Source of the DNA: JAVBKX01 sp031553835
GTDB lineage: Bacteria; Bacteroidota; Bacteroidia; Bacteroidales; Azobacteroidaceae
Length of the DNA stretch: 64,000 nt
Assembly (NCBI GenBank): GCA_031553835.1
Contig: JAVBKX010000009.1
Coordinates: 1 to 64,000, forward strand
Reading direction: 5' to 3'
Position 1 is the first letter of the stretch, and each line of letters begins with the position of its first letter. Positions 55,345 through 63,992 of the stretch are shown one piece after another. A program made the position numbers and the translations under genes. The notes under the pieces are model-generated. The model did not search any database. It saw nothing but the letters and a program-made list of their open reading frames with translations, and was not told where the DNA came from.

Positions 55345-55959
55345 TTATTTTATAAAACCTTCTTTTCGCGCTTTATCAACCAATTCAATCCTGTTTTTCG
55401 CACCTAATTTAAGATGCAGTTTCTTTTGAAACGAAAGCACGGTCGAAAGGGCGATTTCCATTTGCTCTGCAATTTGGGGATCACTTAACCCTTTGGCAAC
55501 GTGTTGCAATGTTTCCATTTCACGCAGTGAAAGAGTTACGGCTTCTTTTGTCGTCTTTTTGAGAATCTGCTCCATTTTCCTGCTTATATATTGTTCATTG
55601 TTCATTACAGCATGAATGGCTTCAAGCACCTCGCTCACAGCTTCATTCTTTGTAATGTATCCCGATGCGCCGTTTTTAAACATATTCAAAACACACGATT
55701 GTTCGTCGTGACAAGTAAGGGCAATAATTTTCAGTTGCGGATAATTACTGTGAATCTCAGCACAAAACGTAACTCCGTCCCCATCGGGCATATTAATATC
55801 CAATAATAATACATCAGGCTGATTAAAGGCTAATGCTTTCCGGCATTCCGACAATTTATTGGAAAATCCTGTAACCTGCGAAAAACCGGATGCATTGATA
55901 ACAGGTATCAACAATTCCACCACCATTTCATGATCATCTGTAATGTGAACATTTATCAT
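55345..55959 (-). CDS. NarL/LuxR-type response regulator
   Basis: About 204 residues. The ATG at 55959 is chosen because the receiver domain begins there (MINVHITDDHEMVV); the frame is open to 56073 but through the promoter region. Phospho-acceptor Asp in DVLLLDINMPDGDG, Thr/Lys of LTCHD and ITKNEA, and a LuxR-type helix-turn-helix at the end (LSLREMETLQHVAKGLSDPQIAEQ). First gene of the two-component operon and divergent from the LRR protein gene. Confidence 0.92.
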   Translation of the reverse strand: MINVHITDDHEMVVELLIPVINASGFSQVTGFSNKLSECRKALAFNQPDVLLLDINMPDGDGVTFCAEIHSNYPQLKIIALTCHDEQSCVLNMFKNGASGYITKNEAVSEVLEAIHAVMNNEQYISRKMEQILKKTTKEAVTLSLREMETLQHVAKGLSDPQIAEQMEIALSTVLSFQKKLHLKLGAKNRIELVDKARKEGFIK

Positions 55960-55963
55960 AACT

Positions 55964-56095
55964 GTATTAATTTTTTTGCATAGGTACGTATTATGTAAAA
56001 TCACGACATCCCCAGTTCTGGGGATATGAACAAAAAACTGACTAACTATTTTTACATCATCAAATATAATCATTTTAATTTATCACAAATTATGA
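55964..56095 (+). repeat. Leader cassette, copy A (before LRR gene)
   Basis: The sequence from ATTAATTTTTTTGCATAGGT through ACATCATCAAATATAATCAT to TATGAACAGAC corresponds word for word to 57571-57672 before the next gene (copy B). It also has the 18-bp palindrome that copy B lacks. The two genes therefore share a duplicated control region and the first residues of their signal peptides. Confidence 0.65.
56008..56025. promoter_or_regulatory. 18-bp palindrome, candidate operator
   Basis: ATCCCCAG (56008-56015), TT, CTGGGGAT (56018-56025): a perfect GC-rich palindrome in the AT-rich space between the divergent response regulator and LRR genes. It is a plausible binding site for the regulator. 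Confidence 0.45.
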
Positions 56096-57510
56096 ACAGA
56101 CAACTTTTTAATTGTAGGAAAATGGTTGCGATAGCAATCTGCTTCGTGAGTATTAATGTCTTTGCCAATGATACTATACGTATTACAATACAAGCTGAAT
56201 CCACATACAGGAGTGCAAAATTTTTTATAGGATCTACTGTTGGTGAGGAATTTAGCATTGATTGGGGGGCTGGCAAAGAACCTGTTACATACAAACAGGT
56301 AAGCAATATCGGCAAATCTGCAGAATATAAATATGCAAATACAGGTACTTATGAAATAACCATCATCCCAACTGAGGCTTGTAGTATTACAAGGTTAGAT
56401 TGCTGCATAGAAGAATATACTAATAAATTAATCAGTATAGAGTTGGGAAACAATACAACGCTTGAGACATTAAATTGCAATTATAATGAGTTAACAAGCT
56501 TAGACATAAGTGGCTGCACGGTTTTGCAATTTTTATATTGCAACGATAACAGGTTAAAGAATTTGGATGTTAGCAAGAATGCAAACTTAACCACTTTGCA
56601 TTGTGGCAATAATCAGTTAAGTAATTTAGAACTGAATAAAAATTTAGAGGAATTATCTTGTAGTAACAATGAGTTAGCCACTTTAGATTTGAGAGAATGC
56701 ACCGCATTAACAAAATTATATTGTTCGGATAATCAATTAAACAATTTGGACGTTAGCAAGAATACGAAATTAACTCATTTAGATTGCCAGGCTAATCAGT
56801 TAACCAGTTTAGACCTAAGCGTACATACTGAATTGAGAGAATTATTTTGTAATTCAAATCTGTTAAGTAGTTTGGACCTAAGCAATATACGCTTACAAAA
56901 TTTATCTTGTTCGAACAATAAGTTAACCAATTTGGCTATATGGTCAGTACAAAATTTATCTTGTTCGAATAATCACCTCCCTCTTTCTAATTTATATGAA
57001 GTATCCCAAAAAAGTATTCAAAAGGTATTGGGAACACAAAAACTAATGCCACAGACTGTAAGTATTGGTAAGGTTCTTTTTTCGGAACAAAGCATATTCA
57101 ATGAAAAGTACACAAAATATGCGGTAATGAAAAATGACAATCCGGCTCCCGCAAGTGATTATAGTGCAGATAATGGAAAAATCACATTCAATAGTTTGGG
57201 TAACTACATCGTAACCATGACCAACGAAGCAGTTGATTTATCCGGAGCTTTTCGAGCCGAAGTGATAGCAGAGCTTGAAGTTGTTGAAAGCACAGGACTA
57301 TCGAATATCAAAAGTACGGGTTTTAATATTTATCCGAATCCTACTACCGGTCTGGTTTATACTGAAACGGAAAGTGCAATAAAAGTCTATAATTTACAAG
57401 GGACTTTATTGTATGAAATTTTTGACACACAGGTAGATTTGTCAAACCATCCAAATGGAATCTATCTGTTACAGACAGATGGAAAAATGGCTAAAATCGT
57501 AAAACAATGA
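56092..57510 (+). CDS. T9SS-sorted leucine-rich-repeat surface protein
   Basis: About 472 residues. Start taken at the ATG at 56092, where a signal peptide begins (MNRQLFNCRKMVAIAICFVS); a longer frame runs from 56026. After a sandwich-like domain (about 25-100) come about ten LRRs of the LxxLxCSxNxLTxLDLS type (110-290), then a domain ending in a T9SS sorting signal (FNIYPNPTTGLVYTE...GIYLLQTDGKMAKIVKQ). LRR surface proteins of this kind bind other proteins or cells. It is the first of two tandem T9SS genes. Confidence 0.82.
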   Translation: MNRQLFNCRKMVAIAICFVSINVFANDTIRITIQAESTYRSAKFFIGSTVGEEFSIDWGAGKEPVTYKQVSNIGKSAEYKYANTGTYEITIIPTEACSITRLDCCIEEYTNKLISIELGNNTTLETLNCNYNELTSLDISGCTVLQFLYCNDNRLKNLDVSKNANLTTLHCGNNQLSNLELNKNLEELSCSNNELATLDLRECTALTKLYCSDNQLNNLDVSKNTKLTHLDCQANQLTSLDLSVHTELRELFCNSNLLSSLDLSNIRLQNLSCSNNKLTNLAIWSVQNLSCSNNHLPLSNLYEVSQKSIQKVLGTQKLMPQTVSIGKVLFSEQSIFNEKYTKYAVMKNDNPAPASDYSADNGKITFNSLGNYIVTMTNEAVDLSGAFRAEVIAELEVVESTGLSNIKSTGFNIYPNPTTGLVYTETESAIKVYNLQGTLLYEIFDTQVDLSNHPNGIYLLQTDGKMAKIVKQ

Positions 57511-57528
57511 GATATATCAACTTCAAAA

Positions 57529-57553
57529 GTTGAAAACTTGTGGATGAAATCTG
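57529..57553 (+). repeat. 25-nt direct repeat, copy A (tail of LRR gene)
   Basis: A 25-base sequence beginning GTTGAAAACTTGTGGATGAA just after the LRR gene is repeated exactly at 59829-59853 after the next gene. With the shared leaders it frames both genes in the same flanks. Confidence 0.85.
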
Positions 57554-57570
57554 TATTTTATGATAATTAT

Positions 57571-57672
57571 ATTAATTTTGTTGCATAGGTATACACTAAC
57601 AAAAGAATGACACAATTACTTTATACATCATCCAATATAATCATTTTTACTTATTACAATTATGAACAGACA
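57571..57672 (+). repeat. Leader cassette, copy B (before VSGGT-repeat gene)
   Basis: Matches 55964-56102 in order: ATTAATTTTGTTGCATAGGT, ACATCATCCAATATAATCAT, TATGAACAGAC. The central part is shorter and has no palindrome. Confidence 0.65.
57573..57580 (+). promoter_or_regulatory. Putative -7 element (TAATTTTG) in leader cassette copy B
   Basis: TAATTTTG exactly fits TAnnTTTG, 82 bases before the start of the second T9SS gene. Copy A has TAATTTTT at the same place. No TTG at ideal spacing. Confidence 0.4.
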
Positions 57673-59833
57673 TCTTTTAAAGTCCATTTTTGCAGCAATA
57701 ATGATATTTTTTGCTGTATTTACGGTAAAGGCTGCCGACCAAACAGTCAGCATCAACGGTTTGACAAATGCCGTTGCGGTTGAAACCGCACTACAGAAAG
57801 CCATTAATGCCGCAGGAGACAATGGAATAGTAACTGTAACAGGAACAACAAGTTGGACAACTGATGGTGCCTCGATAACGCTCGCCATTCCCAAGGATGT
57901 ATCACTGTTGTGGACAGCAAGCCTCACCGGAAGTACTACTTCGGGCACACCATTGTTGGCCATCACCGGAGGGAATATCGAAGTGCCGACCGATGGATTA
58001 ATAGCACAGGCCCGCTATAATAGCATAGCAATATCTACCGATAGCAATGTTACTATTAGCGGCGGAACAGTAAATGCACACATTGGTAACAGCGCTATAT
58101 TAGCTACCGGTGAAAGTAGCGTAGTTACTGTCAACAGTGGAGCGGTGAATAATACAATTCGAGTCACCGGCAAAAATGGCGCAATTACCGTCAGTGGCGG
58201 AACAGTGACTTCCGGAACTTTTGAAGGTACAATTCAAGCCAACGGAACCAACAGTACGGTTACCGTTGCCGGCGGACAGGTGAACCACACAGGTACTGGA
58301 TATGCAATCAATACCGAAGGCGAGAGTAGCTCAATCATTATCAGCGGCGGACAGGTAAACTATCAAATTAGTTCCATAGGTAATAGCAGCACAGTCATTG
58401 TTAGCGGTAACGGAAAGAGTTCGAGAATCTATTCCAAAGGCAATGTAGAAATTAAGGATAACGCCCGTGTGAGCGCCACTGGTACCAACAGTGCAATTTA
58501 TGTTGCAGGCCAAAGAGGCGTTGTAACCGTTAGCGGAGGAACAGTGAACGCTACACAAGGCAGAGCAATAGCTATGGAGGATACTGACGGAGTCGTACAT
58601 GTCAGCGGTGGGACAATAAGTACCGATTCTGGCACAACAATTGATGCCATGGGGTCAAACAGTACGGTTATTGTTTCCGGAGGAAAGATAATAAAAAGCA
58701 CAACAACAAGTTATACAACCGGCGCTATCAGTGCTGCAAACATTGAAGTGAAAGGTGATGCCGAAATCACTTACGAAAAAGGCGCTGCAATTACTGCAAA
58801 AGGTAATGTTACCATTAGTGGTGGAACACTCAGAGGAGGTAATAGCGGGACAATTGATGTTAGTGGAACAAACAGCAAAGTCTCTGTCAGTGGAGGAACC
58901 GTAAGTTCTTCCGGTAGAGGTATCTACACCTCCGGAACAGGTAGTACGGTCACTATCAGTGGTAATGGCAAAGTGGAGGGAGGATTCTATGGCGAAACTA
59001 TTTGGGCTGCTGGTAATGTGGAAGTAAAAGAAAATGCTGAGGTTAATGCATTTAGCGGTAACAACGCAATTTTTTCCAGAGGTGCAACAATTATTGTTAG
59101 CGGTGGCACCGTTTTTTCTTCGGGCCAAGCAATTCGTATGAATAGTACAAACAGCAACATTATTGTCAGTGGAGGCAAAGTCAATTCCACGTGGCGGGCT
59201 ATTGAAAACACGGGTACTAATGGCAAGGTCTCTATTACAGGAGGAATGGTAACCGCTACTACTGGTTATGCAATTTTGGTAACTGACGCAAATAGCAGAA
59301 TTACAATCAGCGGCGGAGTAGTATTCGCTTACGAACCAGTTATTTCAATAAAAGAAGAAAGTAATTTCACCGGTGTTAGCGGCACCGGTATAGTCATTGC
59401 ATGGAATCAGGAAGCGGGTAATACTTCTTATGTCAAAGGTACTATCAATGATTTGTCTATGCTGCCTCTCGGATGCGCTAAGTGGGATAAAGTCTCCGAA
59501 GATGGTGGTATCGCGTATGAGAATGGTACAAACAAAGGATTTATCGCACTCGAAGATATTACCATTGCTGAAGGGAGCGGAATTACTGCTCCTCAAACCG
59601 AATTATTGAAAATCTATCCTAATCCTGTAACTACAGAATTATATATACAACTGGCCACACAGGAAACAGTAGATTATTCCATTTACAATAATGCAGGACA
59701 CGTTGTTATGCGAGGGAAATTGCAAAATGAATCAATAATTAACGTACAATCTTTATCCAATGGAATTTATTATATGAAAATTATAGGTAAAGAAAACACA
59801 GTGATGAAATTTAATATCAACCATGGAAGTTGA
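57662..59833 (+). CDS. T9SS-sorted VSGGT-repeat (beta-helix/solenoid) surface protein
   Basis: A 723-residue secreted protein. Signal peptide (MNRHLLKSIFAAIMIFFAVFTVKA), then from about 110 to 560 roughly twenty repeats around a VTVSGGTV/ITISGGQV strand with a following AI...GTNS turn, forming a solenoid or parallel beta-helix; then a T9SS sorting domain (LLKIYPNPVTTELYIQL...SNGIYYMKI). No catalytic motif seen. It is probably an adhesin-like or stalk-like surface protein. Shares 5' and 3' flanks with the LRR gene. Confidence 0.8.
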   Translation: MNRHLLKSIFAAIMIFFAVFTVKAADQTVSINGLTNAVAVETALQKAINAAGDNGIVTVTGTTSWTTDGASITLAIPKDVSLLWTASLTGSTTSGTPLLAITGGNIEVPTDGLIAQARYNSIAISTDSNVTISGGTVNAHIGNSAILATGESSVVTVNSGAVNNTIRVTGKNGAITVSGGTVTSGTFEGTIQANGTNSTVTVAGGQVNHTGTGYAINTEGESSSIIISGGQVNYQISSIGNSSTVIVSGNGKSSRIYSKGNVEIKDNARVSATGTNSAIYVAGQRGVVTVSGGTVNATQGRAIAMEDTDGVVHVSGGTISTDSGTTIDAMGSNSTVIVSGGKIIKSTTTSYTTGAISAANIEVKGDAEITYEKGAAITAKGNVTISGGTLRGGNSGTIDVSGTNSKVSVSGGTVSSSGRGIYTSGTGSTVTISGNGKVEGGFYGETIWAAGNVEVKENAEVNAFSGNNAIFSRGATIIVSGGTVFSSGQAIRMNSTNSNIIVSGGKVNSTWRAIENTGTNGKVSITGGMVTATTGYAILVTDANSRITISGGVVFAYEPVISIKEESNFTGVSGTGIVIAWNQEAGNTSYVKGTINDLSMLPLGCAKWDKVSEDGGIAYENGTNKGFIALEDITIAEGSGITAPQTELLKIYPNPVTTELYIQLATQETVDYSIYNNAGHVVMRGKLQNESIINVQSLSNGIYYMKIIGKENTVMKFNINHGS

Positions 59834-59853
59834 AAACTTGTGGATGAAATCTG
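59829..59853 (+). repeat. 25-nt direct repeat, copy B (tail of VSGGT gene)
   Basis: Exact second copy of 57529-57553, overlapping the stop of the VSGGT-repeat gene. Confidence 0.85.
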
Positions 59854-60316
59854 ATTACTTTTGATAAAATATACTTGATTCGTATTGAAATATATCTATA
59901 GTAATGCGATTATTAAATTTCCAACATTAGTTTTTCTTTTCTGTTATTTTATTGTAAACAGAATTTTTTTAGGTTTTGTAGATAAACACGAATGCTTTTT
60001 TTTAACAAAAAGCGTTATTAACAAAATCTCAATAAATTAAATAATCAATTATAAATTAACTGATTATAAAATAAAAACATGTTGATAACAGTTCATCTGA
60101 TCCGGATAGACTTTTGATAATTTAAGATGCAAATTTTTTAACTATAATTTTTCAGACCTATCAACAGCTGATTATACTTATCATATTTAAATTTTAAATT
60201 TTAAAAGAAATATATAATATAATAGATAATGGAAAAATGAAAGAATTACGAAAATAAAGACAGTATTAAATTTTTTCACTACCTTCATTCTTTCATTTCT
60301 AAATTTTAAATGTGTT
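59854..60316. other. AT-rich intergenic region without recognisable gene
   Basis: About 460 bases, very AT-rich, with runs such as AAATTTTAAATTTTAAA and palindromic AACAAAAAGCGTT-like pieces. A TTATCAACA (minus strand, about 60080-60092) and TATCAACA (about 60157) recall DnaA boxes but are too few for an origin. No ORF, tRNA or good TAnnTTTG promoter for nadA is seen. Confidence 0.5.
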
Positions 60317-61297
60317 ATGAATACTCCTGCCGGATTTTTAGATATTCCGATTCCCGGTGATCTTCATTTGAAAGAAGCGATAGATCAATTAAGGAAAGAA
60401 AAAAATGCTGTGATTTTAGCCCATTACTACCAAATGGGAGAAATTCAGGATATTGCTGATTTTGTCGGCGATAGTTTGGCTTTGGCGCAATGGGCAGCTA
60501 AAACAACAGCTGATGTCATAGTGCTTTGCGGTGTTCATTTTATGGGAGAAACAGCCAAAATACTTTGTCCTGATAAACGGGTTTTTGTTCCTGATCTGAA
60601 TGCAGGCTGTTCGTTAGCAGATAGTTGTCCTGCCGATGAATTTGAAAAATTTATCAAAGAACATCCCGGTCATACCGTAATTTCTTATGTCAATACGACT
60701 GCTGCGGTAAAAGCATTGACCGATGTGGTGGTAACTTCTTCCAATGCCCGTCAAATTGTAGAGAGTTTTCCTCCTGAAACGCCGATAATCTTCGGACCCG
60801 ACCGCAACCTCGGAAATTATATTAATAGCCTTACAGGGCGAAATATGGTGCTTTGGGATGGAGCATGTCATGTTCACGAACAATTTTCATTGGAAAAATT
60901 GTTGCAATTGAAAAAAGCACATCCCAATGCGTTAGTATTAGCACATCCCGAATGTAAAAGTGTTGTGCTGAAAGTAGCCGACCATATTGGTTCTACAGCA
61001 TCGTTGTTGAAATATACGAGCGCTTCTCCTGCTAAGGAATTTATTGTAGCAACAGAATCCGGTATTTTACATGAAATGCAGAAAAAAAGTCCGGATAAAA
61101 TATTTATTCCTGTTCCTCCTAATGACAGTACTTGTGCTTGTAACGAATGCAATTTTATGCGGTTGAATACATTAGGGAAATTATATAACTGTCTGAAATA
61201 TGAAATTCCTGAAATTTTTGTAGATGAAGGTATCCGTAAAAAGGCGGTAAAACCAATTCAACGGATGCTGGAGATTTCGGAGAAATTGGGGTTATAA
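60317..61297 (+). CDS. nadA: Quinolinate synthase
   Basis: A 326-residue iron-sulfur enzyme that condenses iminoaspartate with dihydroxyacetone phosphate in NAD synthesis. AHYYQMGEIQDIADFVGDSL, CGVHFMGETAKI and WDGACHVHEQF are family motifs. Cluster ligands are likely Cys98 (AGCSL), Cys184 (GACHVH) and one of the Cys273/275/278 group. Stand-alone here; nadB and nadC are not in the window. Confidence 0.96.
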   Translation: MNTPAGFLDIPIPGDLHLKEAIDQLRKEKNAVILAHYYQMGEIQDIADFVGDSLALAQWAAKTTADVIVLCGVHFMGETAKILCPDKRVFVPDLNAGCSLADSCPADEFEKFIKEHPGHTVISYVNTTAAVKALTDVVVTSSNARQIVESFPPETPIIFGPDRNLGNYINSLTGRNMVLWDGACHVHEQFSLEKLLQLKKAHPNALVLAHPECKSVVLKVADHIGSTASLLKYTSASPAKEFIVATESGILHEMQKKSPDKIFIPVPPNDSTCACNECNFMRLNTLGKLYNCLKYEIPEIFVDEGIRKKAVKPIQRMLEISEKLGL

Positions 61298-61300
61298 TCT

Positions 61301-61485
61301 TACTACGTAGTAGTTCATTAACCAGTGGTTTTAACCGCTGGAAGTCGCGGATAACTCTCGGCTAAAAAGTTGCATAGCAACGTAGCTTGACTTCTCCTGC
61401 GCTACTACGCAGCTTGTGTTTGGTGGTAGGTTCTTTGTCCAGTAGTTAAAACTACTGGTTAATAAGGCGGTGTCACGATGTGACA
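61301..61485. repeat. REP-like palindrome cluster, left of transposase
   Basis: Contains TACTACGTAGTA (61301-61312), the hairpin 61322-61341 (CCAGTGGTT facing AACCGCTGG), GTTGCATAGCAAC (61369-61381), CCAGTAGTTAAAACTACTGG (61439-61458, perfect) and TGTCACGATGTGACA (61471-61485). The string GGTTAATAAGGCGGTGTCAC following the third hairpin recurs on the right side of the transposase. Confidence 0.85.
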
Positions 61486-61504
61486 GGTTTTTAGTTGGTG
61501 AGAT

Positions 61505-61972
61505 TTATTGTTGTTCAAAAAATTCAAATAAATATCTTTCATCGTATTGGATGTTGAATTTTTGTAAAAAATCCAAATATTCTTCTTTGAAATTATGCTT
61601 TTTGTGATGAATTGGTTGATTCAGTATGTAATTGATTACAACTTGTTGATGTGATTGCGAATAAGAAAATGCACCAAATCCTGTTTGCCATTGAAAATGA
61701 AAAGGTAAAAATTGTTGCTCATTGATAAACTTTGAAGATTTTGCTTTAATTATTTTTACTAAATCAGATACTGAAATTGCAGGATGAATTCCTACTAATA
61801 TGTGCGTATGGTCTGGATTGCAATATATTGCCAAAGGTTTACATTTTTCAGAAGAAATAATGCCACAAATGTACTTTTCGATTCTTTCCCGAAAAGATTC
61901 GTTGATAAGATATTGACGATTGTGTACTGTAAAAACTATCTGTACACATAATTGTGAATAGGTATTGGCCAT
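61505..61972 (-). CDS. IS200/IS605-like HUH (Y1) transposase, RAYT-type
   Basis: A 155-residue single-domain HUH endonuclease, from the ATG at 61972 (the frame is open to 62113 but through the repeats). HUH motif PDHTHILVG (His55, His57) and catalytic Tyr115 in VVINYILNQ, both intact. Length is normal for TnpA of IS200 or for REP-associated transposases (RAYTs). No tnpB is present, and both flanks carry REP-like hairpins, which favours the RAYT reading. It probably cuts and joins single-stranded DNA at these palindromes. Confidence 0.88.
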   Translation of the reverse strand: MANTYSQLCVQIVFTVHNRQYLINESFRERIEKYICGIISSEKCKPLAIYCNPDHTHILVGIHPAISVSDLVKIIKAKSSKFINEQQFLPFHFQWQTGFGAFSYSQSHQQVVINYILNQPIHHKKHNFKEEYLDFLQKFNIQYDERYLFEFFEQQ

Positions 61973-62065
61973 AATGATTCGGTTTTTGGTTAAAGTTGCA
62001 CAAATATAGATATTTTTCTTCTCCTGCGCTGCTATGGAGCTTATTTTTTGTAGACTCCTCTGTTT

Positions 62066-62250
62066 CCAGTGGTCAAAACCACTGGTTAATAAGGCGGTGT
62101 CACTCTGTGACAATTTGCAGTATAGTTATGTAATTGTTTTTGAAAAATAGCTACGTAGTAGCTTGGCCTCATTAATCAGTGATTTTAATCACTGGAAAGA
62201 GGATAGGTAGATGATATCTCTCCTCTAAAGTTGCGTAGCAACGTAGCTGA
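62066..62250. repeat. REP-like palindrome cluster, right of transposase
   Basis: Contains CCAGTGGTCAAAACCACTGG (62066-62085, perfect), then the shared GGTTAATAAGGCGGTGTCAC, GTCACTCTGTGAC (62099-62111), CTACGTAG (62151-62158), CAGTGATT facing AATCACTG (62177-62194) and AGTTGCGTAGCAACGTAGCT (62229-62248), nearly identical to 61368-61387. A CTTCTCCTGCGCT word also occurs on both sides. Confidence 0.85.
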
Positions 62251-62252
62251 TG

Positions 62253-63932
62253 CTATTCCAGCAACTCCTCTGCCCTATACAGTGCATCGTTAATATTGCT
62301 GCAAATATTTTCTTTTCCTACCTGATCGGAAAATCCTGATTTGTCGAGCATTTCTTTAATTTTATTATTTACACCCGATAATACTAATTGGATATTTTCT
62401 TTTTTAGACAGGCGGTATAAACTTTCCAGATTGTGCAATCCGGTAGAGTCCATAAAAGGAACTTTACGCATACGGATGATGCGGACTTTCGGTTTTTCAC
62501 TTCCGATTTGTTTCATACTTTCGTCAAATTTATTGGCAATTCCAAAGAAGAAAGGTCCGTCGATTTCATATACTTCTACTCCTTTCGGAAGTAATAATTT
62601 ATCGTTATCAGCTGTTTTTTCAACATCCGATTCCATATTTAATTCATTGGTAATGATTGAGATATTGGATGTTTCACTTACCCGGCGCATGAATAATACC
62701 ATGGCAATTAACAATCCTATTTCGATCGCAATTGTTAAATCCAAAATGACTGTGAGGAAAAAAGTGACTAATAATACGGTTACTTCCGATTTAGGACTTT
62801 TCAAAATGGAACGAAAAGTACGCCATTCACTCATATTGTAAGAAACAATAATCAATACTCCTGCCAGGCAGGCCATGGGAATATGTTTTGTCAATGGACC
62901 TAAGAAAAGAAGGATTAATAACAAAACAATAGCATGTATAATTCCTGCTACAGGTGAACGTCCTCCGTTGTTGATATTGGTCATTGTACGTGCAATAGCT
63001 CCTGTTGCCGGAATTCCTCCAAATAAAGGAGTGATGATGTTAGCGGCTCCCTGGGCAATCAATTCGGTATTGGAATTATGTTTGTCTCCCGTTACCCCGT
63101 CTGCCACTGTGGCTGAAAGCAATGATTCGATAGCTCCTAACATTGCTATAGTGAAAGCAGCCGGAAGCAAAAGATTAATCGTTTCCATATTGATTGGAAT
63201 AGTGGTAGGTTCAGGAAGCGAGGCATTGATTTCAAACCGGTCGCCAATCGTTTCTATGGATGTTATTCCAACATAATTTCGTAAAATGTAAACAACAATT
63301 GTCATCACTATAATGGCAATTAAAGAACCTGGTATTTTTTTTATAATTTTTTGTGAATAAATGATGATAAGAATACTACTTATTCCAATAAGAAATGGCC
63401 AAATATTAAATGTATTTATCGCTTTTCCATAAGCAATCCATTTGGAAATGAAGTCTGCCGGAACGCTTTCCATTGTCAGGCCAAACAAATCTTTCATTTG
63501 CGTGGTAAAAATAGTCAAAGCAATTCCGCTTGTAAAACCGACAATGATAGGGTAAGGCATAAATTTAATGACTGTTCCCAATTTTAGAATACCCATCAAT
63601 ATGAGCATTACACCTGCAATCAATGTGGCAATGGCTAATCCTTGTACTCCGAATTGTTGTACAATACCATAAACGATGATAATGAATGCACCCGTAGGCC
63701 CTCCGATCTGAACGGTACTTCCTCCTAAAAAAGAAATGATAAAACCGGCAATGATGGCGGTGATTAATCCTTTTTCCGGGCTTACTCCCGAAGCGATACC
63801 AAATGCAATAGCTAAGGGAAGGGCAACGATTCCTACTATAATTCCGGCCATTAAATCGGCCGTAAATTTTTCTTTAGAATAATTTTTTAAAGAAATGAAT
63901 AGCTGGGGTTTGAAATCAAGATTTAATTTCAT
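62253..63932 (-). CDS. SulP/SLC26-family anion transporter
   Basis: A 559-residue inner-membrane protein: about 12-14 membrane segments with the SulP signature (DLMAGIIVGIVALPLAIAFGIASGVSPEKGL, GGPTGAF) and a C-terminal STAS domain (about 445-559, EVYEIDGPFFFGIANKF, MRKVPFMDSTGLHNL). It could carry sulfate, bicarbonate or dicarboxylate; the substrate cannot be decided from sequence. Its stop lies just beyond the right REP cluster. Confidence 0.92.
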   Translation of the reverse strand: MKLNLDFKPQLFISLKNYSKEKFTADLMAGIIVGIVALPLAIAFGIASGVSPEKGLITAIIAGFIISFLGGSTVQIGGPTGAFIIIVYGIVQQFGVQGLAIATLIAGVMLILMGILKLGTVIKFMPYPIIVGFTSGIALTIFTTQMKDLFGLTMESVPADFISKWIAYGKAINTFNIWPFLIGISSILIIIYSQKIIKKIPGSLIAIIVMTIVVYILRNYVGITSIETIGDRFEINASLPEPTTIPINMETINLLLPAAFTIAMLGAIESLLSATVADGVTGDKHNSNTELIAQGAANIITPLFGGIPATGAIARTMTNINNGGRSPVAGIIHAIVLLLILLFLGPLTKHIPMACLAGVLIIVSYNMSEWRTFRSILKSPKSEVTVLLVTFFLTVILDLTIAIEIGLLIAMVLFMRRVSETSNISIITNELNMESDVEKTADNDKLLLPKGVEVYEIDGPFFFGIANKFDESMKQIGSEKPKVRIIRMRKVPFMDSTGLHNLESLYRLSKKENIQLVLSGVNNKIKEMLDKSGFSDQVGKENICSNINDALYRAEELLE

Positions 63933-63984
63933 ATATTCGTAATCTAAATTGTTGATTATATATACGTTGTAATAAAAAATGCTG

Positions 63985-63992
63985 CAAAGTTA
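63985..63992 (-). promoter_or_regulatory. Putative -7 element (TAACTTTG) for SulP gene
   Basis: On the minus strand TAACTTTG fits TAnnTTTG, 52 bases before the transporter start. The -33 region lies outside the window. Confidence 0.45.

Noticed and set aside
58331..59128. Minus-strand ORFs opposite the VSGGT repeats
   Set aside because: Produced by the repetitive coding strand; composition rich in Cys and Ser with no start signals.
59854..60316. AT-rich gap with DnaA-box-like words as a replication origin
   Set aside because: Only one or two imperfect boxes, no dnaA, dnaN or other origin markers nearby; better explained as ordinary AT-rich spacer.
61973..62113. N-terminal extension of the HUH transposase
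   Set aside because: The extension reads through the REP-like repeats; the 155-residue form has the normal family length.
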